DNA of 64,000 nt from assembly GCA_036768485.1 (NCBI GenBank), contig JAVLUZ010000154.1:44019458-44083457 (forward strand), given 5' to 3'. The notes beneath the pieces were generated by a model. It saw only the letters and a program-made list of their open reading frames with translations, made no database searches and was not told where the DNA came from. Source of the DNA: Mermis nigrescens (lineage: Eukaryota; Nematoda; Enoplea; Mermithida; Mermithidae). Made by a program: the position numbers and the translations under genes. This document shows, one piece after another, positions 24,181-36,590 of this stretch (position 1 is the stretch's first letter; each line of letters starts with the position of its first letter).

Positions 24181-25402
24181 GGTCACAAGATAATAAGGAC
24201 GATGGAATGACTTGGACTGTTAAATATGCACAAAAGAATGCACAAAAAGTGTCTGAATAAATAAATGGACACAACACTACTCGACAAATACTAAAGATCA
24301 TACTGTTGGGCATTGTTTGGCGCTGTTTTATAATGCCAAGAATAATGGCCTGGAGGGGGTATGCCTTTGAAATCTCGTGGAGGGGAATACCTCCAAACTT
24401 CTCAATGTGCACGTGTGCTTCTTTTATGTCTTAAATAATTCGCAACTCCAAGTTTATTCACGTTTTGTTGAATCTTAGCATTTTCTCTCGCTTGCAAAAC
24501 TTATCGAATTGATCAGCAAATGGTTGACTGGTAGTGTAAAAGATGCCACGGTGATTGGTTTGCTCTTCGAGAATTGACGGTGCGACAAAGACTTAATTGC
24601 TCAAAAAATCAGCTTTTCCCTAATCTTCATAACCGATATATACATATGAAGCTTTACCACTCTTCTCTTCGACAGAGATGATGAGCTATTTATTATATAA
24701 AACAAGATGCGTTTAGTTTTACTATATGTCTGGAAAATTATGAAAAATAATAAGTCATTTGGTTTTGGGTCCACATGAATAGGAGCTTTAGGGTCTCCTA
24801 ATTAAGAATGATTGTCTCCCATTCCTAAAACTGCAAATTTCGTGACCTTTTCCATTTTTTTTCGGGAAAAATTGCAAATACGAAAACATTTTAAGCCATT
24901 TTAGACTATTTTTTACAATTTTTTTTGTTAAAAACTGGTGATTTATCCCATTAGAAATGGCTGCGGCCCCACACATCCAAACTTTTGAGCTGCTCATGTA
25001 TAGTGTAAACAGCATGCAAAATATTCAGGATAAATCCTCCTTATTCAAAAATATTCAGCCTTTGGCTCTACCTAAAAACGATTTTTTTGCTTAATGGTAA
25101 TGTCTGTGCTCATGCAATGCACTGTTTTTATATGCGAATTTGGGTATAATGGGTCAATCGGACGCTTGTTTTGCTAGTTCTGGGTACTTTTATTTTGACA
25201 AATTTTTTTATATTTACACCATGAGATAAACGGTGTAAAAAGGGCAAATAATTTTGCTTTTCATGTAAAAGACCCACAGGAACCGTAAATATGTTATAAT
25301 TTTTTATAATTTTTAACGAATGTATCTTAAGTTTAAACCGCAGTGCATAACAATTTATTGCATTCAGCTAATTGGAAATTTTTTCTATCGATTGGTACCT
25401 GT

Positions 25403-25627
25403 TGTAACGGGGTCGCCGCCTCCCACCGTTACGTGAGCAAAATTTTACCCGCACCGGTTTCCCGGATCTTCCGCTCTGATTCGCGTGTGTAGTACTAATC
25501 GACTACTCGGGCTCTTGCTCACAACTGCGCAAAGTATTATTTAATATTGAGAAACAATGAAACATCAACGTCACGGGTTAAACTTCAAAGTAGGCATTTC
25601 TAGCCGTGTAGTAGCACTCCTGCTACA
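25403..25627. repeat. LTR 1 of the miniature element
   Basis: Direct repeat partner of 25695-25918. It differs by an extra T in GGGGTCGCC and by CTGCGC instead of CTGTGC. Confidence 0.88.
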
Positions 25628-25694
25628 CTCCTCCCCTCTAGGAGAAAGCGTAAGCGCAGACAACTCCAGAGAACGTACTCTGAGACCTCCAATA

Positions 25695-25918
25695 TGTAAC
25701 GGGGCGCCGCCTCCCACCGTTACGTGAGCAAAATTTTACCCGCACCGGTTTCCCGGATCTTCCGCTCTGATTCGCGTGTGTAGTACTAATCGACTACTCG
25801 GGCTCTTGCTCACAACTGTGCAAAGTATTATTTAATATTGAGAAACAATGAAACATCAACGTCACGGGTTAAACTTCAAAGTAGGCATTTCTAGCCGTGT
25901 AGTAGCACTCCTGCTACA
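25695..25918. repeat. LTR 2 of the miniature element
   Basis: Second direct repeat, TGTAACGGGGCGCC to CTGCTACA. Confidence 0.88.
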
Positions 25919-28008
25919 CTGTTTTACGAATGATATTAATTATTAGTTGAGAAAAGTCAGTGCTCATGCAATGCTTCGTTATTATATGCAAATTTGGGTA
26001 TAATGGGTCAATCGGACGCTTGTTCTGATAGTTCAGGGTACTTTTATTTTACTAAAATTTTTTATGTTTAGACTAAGGGATAAGCTGTGTGAAAAGGGCA
26101 AATTATTTTGCTTTCAATGTAACAGATCTGCAGGAACCGTTAATATTATAATTATTTGTAATTTCTAACGAATATGTACTAAGTTTAAACTTCAGTGTAA
26201 AGTGTTAATTGATGCGTGTAACAAATTTTTGCATTCAGTTGATGGGAAATTTTTTTCTCGATTAATTGGTAGCTGTTTTAACGAATGATATAAAGTATTC
26301 GTTGAGAAAAGGCTGTGCTTATGCAATGCACTGCTTTTATATGCAAATTCGGTATATTGGGCCAATCGGACGCTTGTTTTTGTGGTCCAGGTACTTTTTT
26401 TGGAAAATTTTTTTTGTATATAGTCCAAGGTACAAGCTGTGTAAAAAGGGCAAAAATGTTTGCTTTTTATGTAATGGACCCGCAGCAACCGGAAATAAGT
26501 TAAATTTTTTTGTAATTTCTAACGAATACTTATTAAGTTTAAACCTCAGTGCAAAGTGTAAATTGATGTGTATCAAAATTTTTTGCATTCAGCTAATAGA
26601 AAAATTTTTCGCTTATCGATGTAAAGTTGTTTAAGTGAATGATATTAATTATTCGTGGAGAAAATTGAATTTCAATGAAAGTAATGAAAATGGTAAAAAT
26701 GGTGAAAATTTCAGTGCTTGGTGTACTGTTGCACAACGAATTCTTGCTTTCAAGTCAAATCAATAGCACCATAATGTTTAGAATAAAAATCTGTGTTATG
26801 TATGTTGTTCTGAGGTATGATTAACTTTTGACTTATCACAACTCACCATTGTCGAAGGTTGACATTCTCAGAAATTGTGTCTTATGACGTGACAAAAGTT
26901 GTTCCAGCAATAAAATTAAAAAAGACTGATCTTTCAGGCAGAACATAAGCAAGAGAAACACGTATGATCCATTACAAATGTGAGAGAATGTATATATAGT
27001 GTACCGCCCTATCGTTACATTTAAATCTAATTATAGGACACTACAATAGCATTGGTTAATGCAGCACAATCACGAAAAATTTGTTTCATACGGTAACTCG
27101 TAATACGATAACTGTTTTATGCAGATGGCAAAAAATACGTCTCAAGCTTTTTAATAAAATTTACAAAATTTGCAAGCGAGTGCCCTTTAACGAATAATCT
27201 ACATTGCTATCAGCACGTTAGAAGTATTGCTGATTTTTTTAGCTTTGCTATATACTGTACTGAATATTTATATATGAGCTTGTGTTCAGGGTTGCCAACT
27301 TGGCCGGAAACCGGACATTTATGTCCGTTTTTCAGGTTTGATGTCCGGTTTTGTCCGGTCGACGGTCATGTCCGGTTTTCGTTGTCCGGTTTTCGATGTC
27401 CGGTTTTTTAAGCTGTTGGTCCGCTTTTGTCCGGTTTCAAAATGCAAAAATGCGTCTTAGAGAGGTAAAAGTTGAAAATTTTTTGGCGCTTCGCGCCGAA
27501 TTGATTCAAATCTTACTAGATTATAGTTTTTATTGTCAAAAGCGACTTCAGAATTGGCTAAAATGCTTTACTGATGGAAGGAAATTCAAATTTCAAGAGA
27601 AATAACGTATACTGATCGTGATATTTCTAGTAGAGCGCGAAATTTTTGGAGTTTTTGAAGAATATGGTGTGAACCGATTTTGCGTCATTTCGTTAGAACT
27701 GCCATACAATTGCGCTAAAACGATACTTTATTTCACTGAAAGACGCGGAAAAAAGAAATAAATCAAATCCATACAAAATTCAGAGTTACGGTACTTCAAA
27801 CACCATCCTTGGACATTCACCATTTTTGAGCCACTTTAAGGAATTTTTTGCAGTTTTTCAGAACTTTCCAATTTTTGCTAAAAACATATTTTTCTGCCAT
27901 TTTAACGGTCGCAGATTACAAAAAATTAAGTTATACTGCGCGCAAAGCAAGATTAAAGAAAATTTTTTTGTAATGTTTTTGCACAAAGTTTTTCCAGTTA
28001 AAGATTTC

Positions 28009-28780
28009 GGAGTAAGTTAAGAATATGATACTTTCAGGATACTATGAAATAAGCTTCAGCAGAGCGGATTTTTTCGCTCAGTACTTAGAACACATTGAAA
28101 GAAAGCGCGGAAAAAAATATTCATCCGTCTATAATCAATATTACAAAAGCTATGGGTTTCGTTAATTAGCCTCTTCTCGACCTCCGCAAGCATCTACTCG
28201 ACCTAAGTATTTGAAGATTCAAAACGTCGATATAAGCATCTATGCATCGACCTAAGCATCTATACATCGACCTAAGCATCTATACACCGACCTAAGCATC
28301 TATACATTGACCTGAGCGGGAGCGACCTCGACCTAAGCAGCTTAAAACACCTTTACGGATATACTAAGCCTAAGCCTAAGCATATTAGAAGCAAAAACTT
28401 AGATTTTCCTATATCTTATCAAGTAAAACTGAAAAAAACATGCAAAAAAATGGAAATTTTTTTAAAGTTATTTTAAAATTGCAAACAGCTTTCCGCGCCT
28501 TTTTTCCTTTTTCTCTTTCATTGCTATGCTTCCTTCCATAATTTCAGCCCATATTTTTCATTTCTGACAAATGTGTAAGTCCTTGGATCGAGTCGTTTAA
28601 TCGTCCCACCCAACACTCAAATCGACAGTTGTCTGCAACTTTGCAAGTATGGCTCAGATTTTCACCAAATTTTTTTCCGCGCTTCAATTTATCATGTTCT
28701 ACCAGTTTGGCACAAAAATTTTGTCATTCCGTATTCGTTTTGCTCCTTTTCTAAAAGTACCATATTCTTAACTTTAGCCA
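28009..28780. mobile_element. Mutator-like MITE E2, inverted copy
   Basis: Inverted relative of E1 across its full length. The ends are GGAGTAAGTTAAGAATATG and CATATTCTTAACTTTAGCC. The flanks AAAGATTTC (28000-28008) and AAAGAGTTC (28781-28789) match at 8 of 9 bases. Confidence 0.85.
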
Positions 28781-29300
28781 AAAGAGTTCTACTCAAATAC
28801 GATGTAAACAGCATTTTTGGATTATCTCAAAGTTCCAACCATTTGAAGATTCAAAGAGTGGAATGCAGAATAACGTACCCAATTTAGTTCGACCTAAGCA
28901 TTAGTGATCGACCGGGGCGACTTTTTTGGCCGGGGCCGATGCGGTACCGGGGCTGAAATAAAATCCCCGGCCCGGCCGGGGCCGGGGCCGGGGTCAGACA
29001 AGGAAAATATTATTGCATGACACATACTTGGGGTGGGTATAGGAAAATAAATAATGAGCGACTGCTCAATTCAGTTATAAATGGCAAGCGCAAAGTTAGG
29101 TGCGCCTTTTCATATCAAGTTTTATTACTATTTATGTCACAAGAAACAAATTTAGTCCAGTGTTTCATTGTTTGAATCATCAATAAAGTCTAGGTATGTG
29201 ACTGTTATTAGCACACTCTATATCATTTGGATCTTCGCTACTGCTACTGCTGCTGTAGTGATTGGATGCAATAGGTATTGGATGTAATAAATGAGACATC

Positions 29301-30736
29301 ACACATTCCCATAAGGGCTGAGGGGTATTACCCCCTCAGGGTCCGAGACACAAGTCACTGTCAGACGATTTTTGGTGAAACCCTTTTGAATTTTTGAACT
29401 TAATTTTTTTGTACGGCAAAAGTGTACCTAACTATTAGAATTTCACGAAGTGATACATTATTTTAGAATGTGAGCTAGAGTAAATAGATAAACTATCACT
29501 AAAAAACATGCATGCAATCGCTTAAAACTTAATGAGGGTCCCTCAGTATACATGTAATGGCTGGAAATCTAGGGTAGGGGTCCCTCGCCATCTTTAGAAG
29601 GAGGGGTTTAGCGACTAGATCAAAAATGGTAAAAACACATAAAAATAGCCAAAAAAGCGCAGTTTTCGCCAAAAAAATGGGGAAGGGTGATCAAATATTT
29701 TCTGACTTTCAAGGAAGTTCGGGGCTTCAAAGCGTGGATAAGGATGGCCAAAACCCCCTGTCACATGTATATTTCTCGGCCATTTTCAGAGGAAGGGGGT
29801 AAGCGGCTCCATTTTTGCAGCCGCTTACCCCCCTTAAAATCTTTAAAACGGTAGAATTTGCAATAAGGAATTCTACACCTTTTTTACAGTTTTTGTTCTT
29901 CAAAAATCTTTGTACATGTACAAAGACGGTCCTGAAACGTCTTTGTACATCAGCAAAAATCTTCGCCAAATACAAAAAGACCATGCTTTAAAATGTGATA
30001 ATTCGGCCTGAATTTAGTTGATAATATTAGTTCGGCGCGAAGTGCCGAAATTTTTATGAGCTTTTGATGGAATTCACACATAAAATCGACTGAGAAAGCT
30101 AAAACAACTTGTACTACAAAATCAGAAATATTACAAAAATTGTAATATGCGAATTAAATCTTGTAATAAGCAACACTGCGCTTAGAATGGAAAAATGGAA
30201 AAGTGTCAAATATTGAGAAACCCAAAAATTAGCCAAACACACTACTAAAGGTCGAAAAACTATGTTCTACCACACTGAAATCGTTACTGTACCATGTTAA
30301 AGTATACAAAAATTTGCATGTACAAAACAGTGTTTTTTTGTATTCGCCAAAGATTTTTCCCGATGTACAAAGACTTTTCAGGACTATCTTTGTACATGTT
30401 CAAAGATTTTTGGGAAGATAAAAACTGTAAAAAGGTGTAAAATTCCAAAAAATTTTCGGCAATTCGCTCCGATATGAAAAATTGTCTGTCCTATATATCT
30501 TTAAAATGGCAAAATTTGTATTTAGAATGGAAAAATGTCGAATTTTCAGGCGCTTCGCGCCGATTAGAGACAATTTTAGTAATATTTGGCGTTAGAAACC
30601 CAGAAATTAACTAAAATATCAATCAAAAGTCAAAAGACCATGTTTTACCATACTAAAATCGCTACTGTACCATATTATAGTAACCGAGAATTTGTGTGTA
30701 CAAAATGCACAAAGACTTTTGGGTACAATCTTTGTT

Positions 30737-30792
<56 letters not shown>

Positions 30793-31482
30793 CAAGGTAC
30801 ATTGTACAAAAAAACACCGTCACATACTGATAGTATTCGAAAATGTGTATGTTTAAAAATATATTTATATAATATAGCTACAAAAATTTGTTAGCTCATA
30901 CAAAGACCTTTTCGGAGATCTTTGTACAAGCACATGAAGCTCGTAAAACAAAATAGAGTCGGCTAATAATAGTCTACCACTTAATTTTCTGGTCCTCCAA
31001 TTTGGGATTTCACCCCTCCCTCAACTCTGTACATAGTTTCCCAAGGTCGAAAGTTCAGAGGGGGTGAAATCCCAAAATTTGAGACCACTTAATTTAGATT
31101 TCTAGCCTTTTTTGCAGGTCAAATATGCAAAACGCTTAAAACATTTTATATAGCATGTTTTAATTTGAAAAACTGCATTGTTAATTAACTTTTTGTCCCA
31201 TTTTGACTACTTTCGTCACTCTTGTAAGTAAAAAATATAAGAATTCATCGAAAATTTTGACTTTTCAAATCATTTTTACTTCATTCTAGGTATTTTGTGG
31301 GTAAATAAAACAGAAATGTACTAGTCGGCGCGAAGCGCCGAAAATTTTTAACATCTGCGCTGCTTTTGTACCCAAAAATCATTGCAGAATACGTTTGATA
31401 GCTCAAAATCGTCTGACAGTGATTCAAGTCTCGGATCCTGAGGTGGGGGTAATACCCCCTCACCCCTATGGGAATGTGTGAC
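29301..31482. mobile_element. Nested element Z with long inverted ends
   Basis: The left end reads ACACATTCCCATAAGGG, then GGGGTATTACCCCCTCAG. The right end reads GGTAATACCCCCTCACC, then CCTATGGGAATGTGT. The interior is made of segments also found elsewhere: CTTTGTACATGTACAAAG, GGCGCTTCGCGCC and a (TA)n run. No matching TSD was found, so the outer limits are approximate. Confidence 0.6.
30738..30787. repeat. (TA)n microsatellite
   Basis: About 22 TA dinucleotides inside element Z, at the place where other copies read CTTTGTACATGTAC. Confidence 0.95.
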
Positions 31483-34116
31483 TCTGTACCTTAGGAAACT
31501 ATTTGAGACATATTTAGTTTTTCGGATCAGAACGCAATTCTGCAGTGTAGTTTACATTCGGCTATAATTAACCTACGTCCTAATAACTATTACACAAGAA
31601 ATGCGTTTTAAAGCACGCAGTTCCCATTCAATTAAATATAAAAATGCTTTTTGTAAAAATAGTTTGTTGAAAACGTACAATTTCCAACTAGAAATAGAAC
31701 GTATTTGTTAACTCTAAATCTTTTAGCCATAGCTATGAATGAATGAGTTTAAAGTAGCATTTAGTTTAAGTAAGTTAAGTTGAGGAATCGAAAACATGCA
31801 GATTTTCCTGAACATTTATTCAGTAAAAGCTCATTTATACACAGAAGCAAAGTTATAACAAGGACTAAGTAAGTATACATATGGTCTAATCAGTACAGTT
31901 CTCAAAATTAACACTTGCTCATTGATAAATAAGTGCTAGTATCACAGCCTGCACAAAATACGAATTACACTGAATTTTTCCCCGGCCCCGGCCATTCTTT
32001 GACCTTACCTGGCCGGGCCGGGGATGCTGAAAAATGGCTGGGGATTACTGGGGCCAGGCAGGCTGGGCCCCGGTCGATCACTACTAAGCATCTATATATC
32101 AACCTGAGCATCTATACATTGACCTAAGCATCTACACCTCGACCTGAAGCTGGAGTGACTCGACCTAAGCAAGCCCAAAGCCTAAGCCCAGTCCGATCAT
32201 TTAAGCAGAAACTTTGAATTTTCACATATCTATATCGGAGTAAAATGACAGAAAAATATAATGCAAAGTTGTTTTTTTCAAATTCAAAAATTTTCAAACA
32301 AAAAATTTTTTGCGCAATAAAGGTTATTTCTTCTGTGATCAGCTGACCTTGAAAATGTCAGATAAATATGTTTTCAGCCCAAATTGGAATCATTTTGGTA
32401 AACAGTAAAATATCCACTTTAATGTAGCTATATCCGGAGTAACTTGTTTCAATCCTTTTTGCTCACATTGCCACAGACTTTTCCTGATGCCCTAGTTTTT
32501 GAAACACCCCAGATCCACATTTATATTCTCGCCACATTGCCTGCCATCTGGGTACATTTATGACAAAGTAAAGCACTATAACTCTGCATCTTCACCAATA
32601 TTGGTCTATTTGCATGAAATTTTTTCCGCACTTTTTGATGTCTCCTCCTCATTTCAACCAATATCGTTCCTTTATACATACATCCGCAAATTTTCCGTTC
32701 ACACCATGAAGTAAATTCTAGCCAAATTTTTATACAAAAAGTACATCAACCACTGCTTATTACGTGAGGAATTATTAGATTTTCTACTTAAAAACACTGA
32801 TTTTTTAATTCAAGGTCTATTTTAAACATTTTTAGACCTCTTAAAAATGTGGAAAAGGATGGAAAAAGTGGGAAAAATTTTGGGCACTATTTATAATGTC
32901 AACCAAATTGCTGGGAAAATACCATGTTCGGGAACCAAATTTCAAATCGTGGCTAGTAGAAGGCTCAAATTGTCTAGCTTCATCGTAAATTGTGTCTCAT
33001 GAATTCTGGCCTCCAAAACATAATGCTCTTTTCTAATTGCGTTACAAACGGCCAAGTGACACTTTAAGCCACTAGTTTTAAAGCCTTGTCACTTGCATAT
33101 GTCTGTTTTAAGTCTTCCTTTTCATAATGCCAGCATTAGAACGGGGCATCTCTGTATTAAGCTTGCTGAAGACTCAAACCTACAAAATCGCTTGAGATGT
33201 CAAAACTACTGATGCTCATTACGTTCGTTTTTTTTTACTGTGTTAAAGGAGAATCGACAACTTTCTTCAATGTTACTGATCCATCGCTAAATTGAGTTAA
33301 CACGAAATGTACCGCTGTAGCATTTTTGATGATGATATTGTGTGCCTAATGAATCGTTATAACTTTCTGATGAAGCCTTGTTTAATGTCCCAAATGCGTT
33401 CAATGTGGTAGATGGTTATTTGCGGTTGCGATTCGAATACAATTTGAGCCGCTTTCGTTAGTTTATCAAGTGTATACATTGTTTTGGCCGGTTTTGTCCG
33501 GAATTTAACCTGTGCTCTTGTCCGGTTTTGTCCGGTTTTGAATGTTTGTAGGTCCGGCTGGTCTTTCCACAGTTGGCAACACTGTTCTGTATCTCTCAGG
33601 AGGTAGAGGAAATCTGGGTTCTCCAGCCCTCAAACCCTGTTTATGCAAGAAGGCAAGTGCCATTTGTTCTTCGCTCAGAATTCTAGGGTTTTCAGATACT
33701 TTCGTTGAATTCCAGGATTATCAGGGAATTCAGGTGTTTTTGGGAATTCAAGGATTTTAGGAGAATACATGGATTCCAGGGAGCTAAACTTGGCGAATAT
33801 GTGTACCAAACGAAAAGGGCTGCAAGCAGTAGACCAATCGATAGAGTTTCTGGAGCTGATTTCAGTGAAAAAATTTTGAGTGGGCCGGCATTGATTGATG
33901 GATTTACTCGTCATTTGAAGATATCAGATTATCTAGGGGGATATCTATATGGAAAAATATCGGAAAATCGGAAAAAAACGTAAGTTGCAAGCAAAGCACA
34001 TCAATTGATAGAAGATTCTGGAGCTTGATTCAGGTACAGAAAAAATTAGGAGTGGGTCGTACTTAGTTGATGTAATTGAGTTACTGTCGTCTAAAGATTT
34101 CATATTACCAACTTGA

Positions 34117-35023
34117 GGCTAAACTTAAGAATATGGTTCTTTCAGGAAAGGTGCAAAATGAGTACGGAATGCCAAAATTTTTTGCCAAAATGATAGAACA
34201 TGATAAATTGAAGCGCGGAAAGAAAAATTTTGGTGAAAATCTGAGGCATACTTGCAAGATTGCAGGCAACTCTCGTAATTTGCAGAGGTTGCATGGGACG
34301 TGGACGATTAAGCGACCAGCATCCGAGGACTTGCTTACATTTGTCAGAAATAAATAATATGGGCTGAAATATCGGAAGCTGAAGCAGAGCATGCAAGGGA
34401 AGAAAAAAGAAAAAAGGCGCTTGGAAAGCTGCTTGAAATTTTAAAAAAACTTAAAAAAATTTCATGGTGTTTTTGCATGTTTTTTCGGTTTTACTTGATA
34501 AGACAGTATGAAAATCTAAGTTTTCAGTTACTATTAATACTCAGGCTTAGGCTTAGTATATTCCAAAAGGTGTTTCAAGCTGCTTACACTCGATGGCTCG
34601 CTCCCTTCAAGGTTGATGTATTGATGCTTGGGTCAATGTATAGATGCTCAGATCGATATATGCTTAGGTCGATGTATAGATGCTTAGGTGCTGACGTATA
34701 GATGCTTAGGTCAATGGCTTGATGATTTGGTCAGATGCATAGATGCTTAGGCTCGACGTAAATTGGGTATCTACACTTGTGATTCTGCATTCGGCTGTTT
34801 GAATCTTCAAATACTTAGGCTCGATAAGATGCCTTCTTGTGTAGGTCGAGAGAAAGTTGCACTAATAGAAACCCATAGCTTTTGTGATATTGATCGTAGA
34901 CAGGATGAAATTTTTTTTCCGCGCTTTCTTTCCACATGTTTTAAGTACTGAGCAAAAAATCCGCTTCTTCTGAGAGATTTATTTGTTAGTATTCAGAAAG
35001 TACCATATTCTCAAGTTTACTCC
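34117..35023. mobile_element. Mutator-like MITE E3
   Basis: Same orientation as E1. The ends are GGCTAAACTTAAGAATATGG and CCATATTCTCAAGTTTACTCC. The flanks CCAACTTGA (34108-34116) and CCAACTTAA (35024-35032) match at 8 of 9 bases. A further fragment of the family, with the 20-bp repeats, follows at 35035-35225. Confidence 0.85.
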
Positions 35024-35369
35024 CCAACTTAACTAAGATATAGGAAAATCTACAGTTTTTGCTTCTAATATACTTAGAAGCTAGGCTTTAGTATATCTGA
35101 AAAGGTGTGCCAAGCTGCATTATGCCGAGGAGTCGCTTCCCGCTTCAGGTCATTGTATAGATGCTTAGGTCGATGGGCAGATGCTTAGGTCGATGTATGT
35201 TGCTTAGGTCGATGTATAGAGATTGACACTTCAAAATAGCTGTAACTTCCTTTGACTGGAATGAGACCCATGCAAAATTTTTTTTTAAATGATCAGTTCT
35301 CATTGAGGTCAACCGAAAGGTGTAAATCATTTGCTCAATTTGGTGCGGTACACATATTCAGCAAATTCC

Positions 35370-35525
35370 TTTCAGGGAATTCAGGGATTCTGGGGAATCC
35401 AGGAAATTCTAGGAATCTAGGGTCAGAGTTCTGGGGAATCCAGGGAATTCAGGGAAATCAGGGAATTCAGTGAATTCAGGGATTCCAGGGAATTCTGGGA
35501 TTCCAGGGATTCCTGGGAATTCAGT
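35370..35525. repeat. GGGAATTCA minisatellite
   Basis: About 15 units of 9-11 bp such as AGGGAATTC, AGGGATTCC and TGGGAATCC. The shorter inverted partner is at 33690-33780. Confidence 0.85.
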
Positions 35526-35887
35526 GACTCTCAGGATTCTAAAACAGTGCATACGATAAATTTAAAATTATTTTTAACTTACTTCGCAATGAGATTCCTT
35601 CGTAATGCTTCTATTAAGTGATTCCCATTCATGTTTATCTATTCTCTTATTCATCTTCTTCGTTTTCAATAGCTTTCTTCGTGATAGTTTGCCATTTTAA
35701 ATTGCAGTGAGTTTTGGCATTGGTGTAGTGGTTCACATATGTATTAAGATAAGCACGTTATAAGAACATATACAGCAAGTATTATCCGGTGAAAGCTGCC
35801 ACCTAACTGGTTTGATTTGAGTCAAGTCGAAAATAAATAAGGCAGTCATCAGATGTTTCCAGTGTGCATGTGACTGACAGGATATCG

Positions 35888-35992
35888 GTACCAGCGTTTA
35901 AAATAAGTTTAGCAATGGGATCAACTCGCGCCGCGCTCCGCTGCCCGTTCGTCGCATCCATACTCAGGCTTATTTTAAATGCTAGCACCAAC
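35888..35992. repeat. GC-centred imperfect palindrome
   Basis: AGCGTTTAAAATAAG (35894) and CTTATTTTAAATGCT (35968) are inverted around GCGCCGCGCTCCGC. No further element structure was recognised. Confidence 0.5.
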
Positions 35993-36083
35993 ATTTTGGT
36001 CAGTCCTTGATACTAAGCTCAGCCTAATCAGCTGGTAAACCAGCAAAACATCACGAATAGCTCACAATCTTTATCGAAATTAA

Positions 36084-36156
36084 CCAGCATTAGTCGATTG
36101 GTTATGGTTCTGAACTTTAGAGCAAGGGGTCCACGTTTCGAATCCGACTGCCAGCA
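36084..36156 (+). other. tRNA-like (SINE or tRNA-derived) sequence
   Basis: TAGTCGATTGG at 36091 resembles a polymerase III A box and GTTTCGAATCC at 36135 a B box, with spacing right for a tRNA. The acceptor and T stems do not pair well, so a SINE head or tRNA pseudogene is more likely than a working tRNA. Confidence 0.35.
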
Positions 36157-36590
36157 ACTTTCTCTCGTTTCCTCAGATGCTATCGACCGCACACATACGC
36201 CCTTATAATATGACTATGTTAATACATTTGTGAACCAGCTACACGAATGCCTAAGTTTTTATCGGTCTGCTTGTCATTGAACACTACGGCTTCTTATTCG
36301 CTATATTAACATGGAGAAAAAGTAATAATATGTTTACATTAAACGAAATAGTCTATTTAAGCAGAAATTTTATTTTACCGTTTTAGCTTCAGACGCTGAT
36401 TTATAGTACCTATATCAACAATGTAATCTAACGAAATACATACATATCTGCTCATTTTGCTGAATTTTATTCAGGCAGAATTACAAGGGCGGGCGGAAAG
36501 CATTTTTGAAATGCTGCTTTAGTGTTACGAAAATTTTATGATTAATGGTGAAAATGACGGGCTAAAGTTTCTAATATGGATCCTGTCACA

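Larger units (their letters stand above)
18205..25089. other. Repeat-derived and unassigned sequence
   Basis: 18200-18420, 20040-20180, 20200-20960 and 21440-22080 contain diverged pieces of the MITE interiors (GACGTTTCTGACGAT, GAAAAATCGCCAATC, TTTGTACATGTACAAA). 22300-23840 and 24420-25000 show no recognisable gene or repeat. Confidence 0.55.
25403..25918. mobile_element. Miniature LTR retroelement (TRIM-like)
   Basis: Two nearly identical direct repeats, 25403-25627 (225 bp) and 25695-25918 (224 bp), start TGTAACGGGG and end CTGCTACA. They differ by one base and one single-base gap. The 67-bp interior has no coding capacity. CTGT flanks both sides (25399-25402 and 25919-25922). The surrounding satellite units show the uninterrupted target. 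TG...CA ends, a 4-bp TSD and near-identical LTRs indicate a recent LTR-type insertion, either a TRIM or a strongly deleted element. No primer-binding site was identified. Confidence 0.88.
25090..26660. repeat. ~350-bp tandem satellite, three units
   Basis: Three diverged copies begin near GTGCTCATGCAATGC at 25106, 25960 and 26314. Each holds GGGTATAATGGGTCAATCGG, ACGCTTGTT and a (G)TTTTA(A)CGAATGATAT end. Spacing is about 334 and 354 bp once the 520-bp LTR insertion is removed. Short frames across it are not conserved between units. Confidence 0.85.
28902..32083. mobile_element. hAT-type element Y with perfect 8-bp TSD
   Basis: The 17-bp inverted ends are TAGTGATCGACCGGGGC (28902) and GCCCCGGTCGATCACTA (ending 32083). 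Exact duplications CTAAGCAT lie at 28894-28901 and 32084-32091. The subterminal zones are GC-rich (CCGGGGCCGGGG at 28960-28995, and 31980-32070). The target is the 20-bp repeat of an E relative, which continues on both sides (28790-28901 and 32084-32240). No transposase domain was recognised; part of the interior is element Z. Confidence 0.9.
27287..33584. mobile_element. Large hAT-like element with nested insertions (element X)
   Basis: The left end CAGGGTTGCCAACTTGGCCGG and the right end, reverse-complemented CAGTGTTGCCAACTGTGG, form terminal inverted repeats. Next to them lie subterminal arrays of TGTCCGGTTTT at 27325-27435 and 33484-33560. CAGxGTTGCCAAC ends are common in hAT elements. 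The 8-bp flanks do not match, so this is less certain. Inside lie E2, another E relative, element Y and element Z. Stretches such as 27500-28000 and 32240-33480 show no recognisable coding sequence. Confidence 0.55.
33680..35540. mobile_element. Third foldback-like structure FB3
   Basis: Arrays of CAGGGAATTCAGGGATTCC-like repeats at 33690-33780 and 35370-35525 lie in inverted orientation. Inside them are matching blocks with GAATATGTGTACC (33795) and GGTACACATATTC (35348). MITE E3 is inserted between. No TSD was found, so the borders are uncertain. Confidence 0.5.

Noticed and set aside
33585..33592. 8-bp duplication for element X
   Set aside because: The flanks CTTGTGTT and TTCTGTAT do not match convincingly, so X is supported only by its ends and subterminal repeats.
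36084..36156. Functional tRNA gene
   Set aside because: A- and B-box-like motifs exist, but acceptor and T stems do not pair properly.
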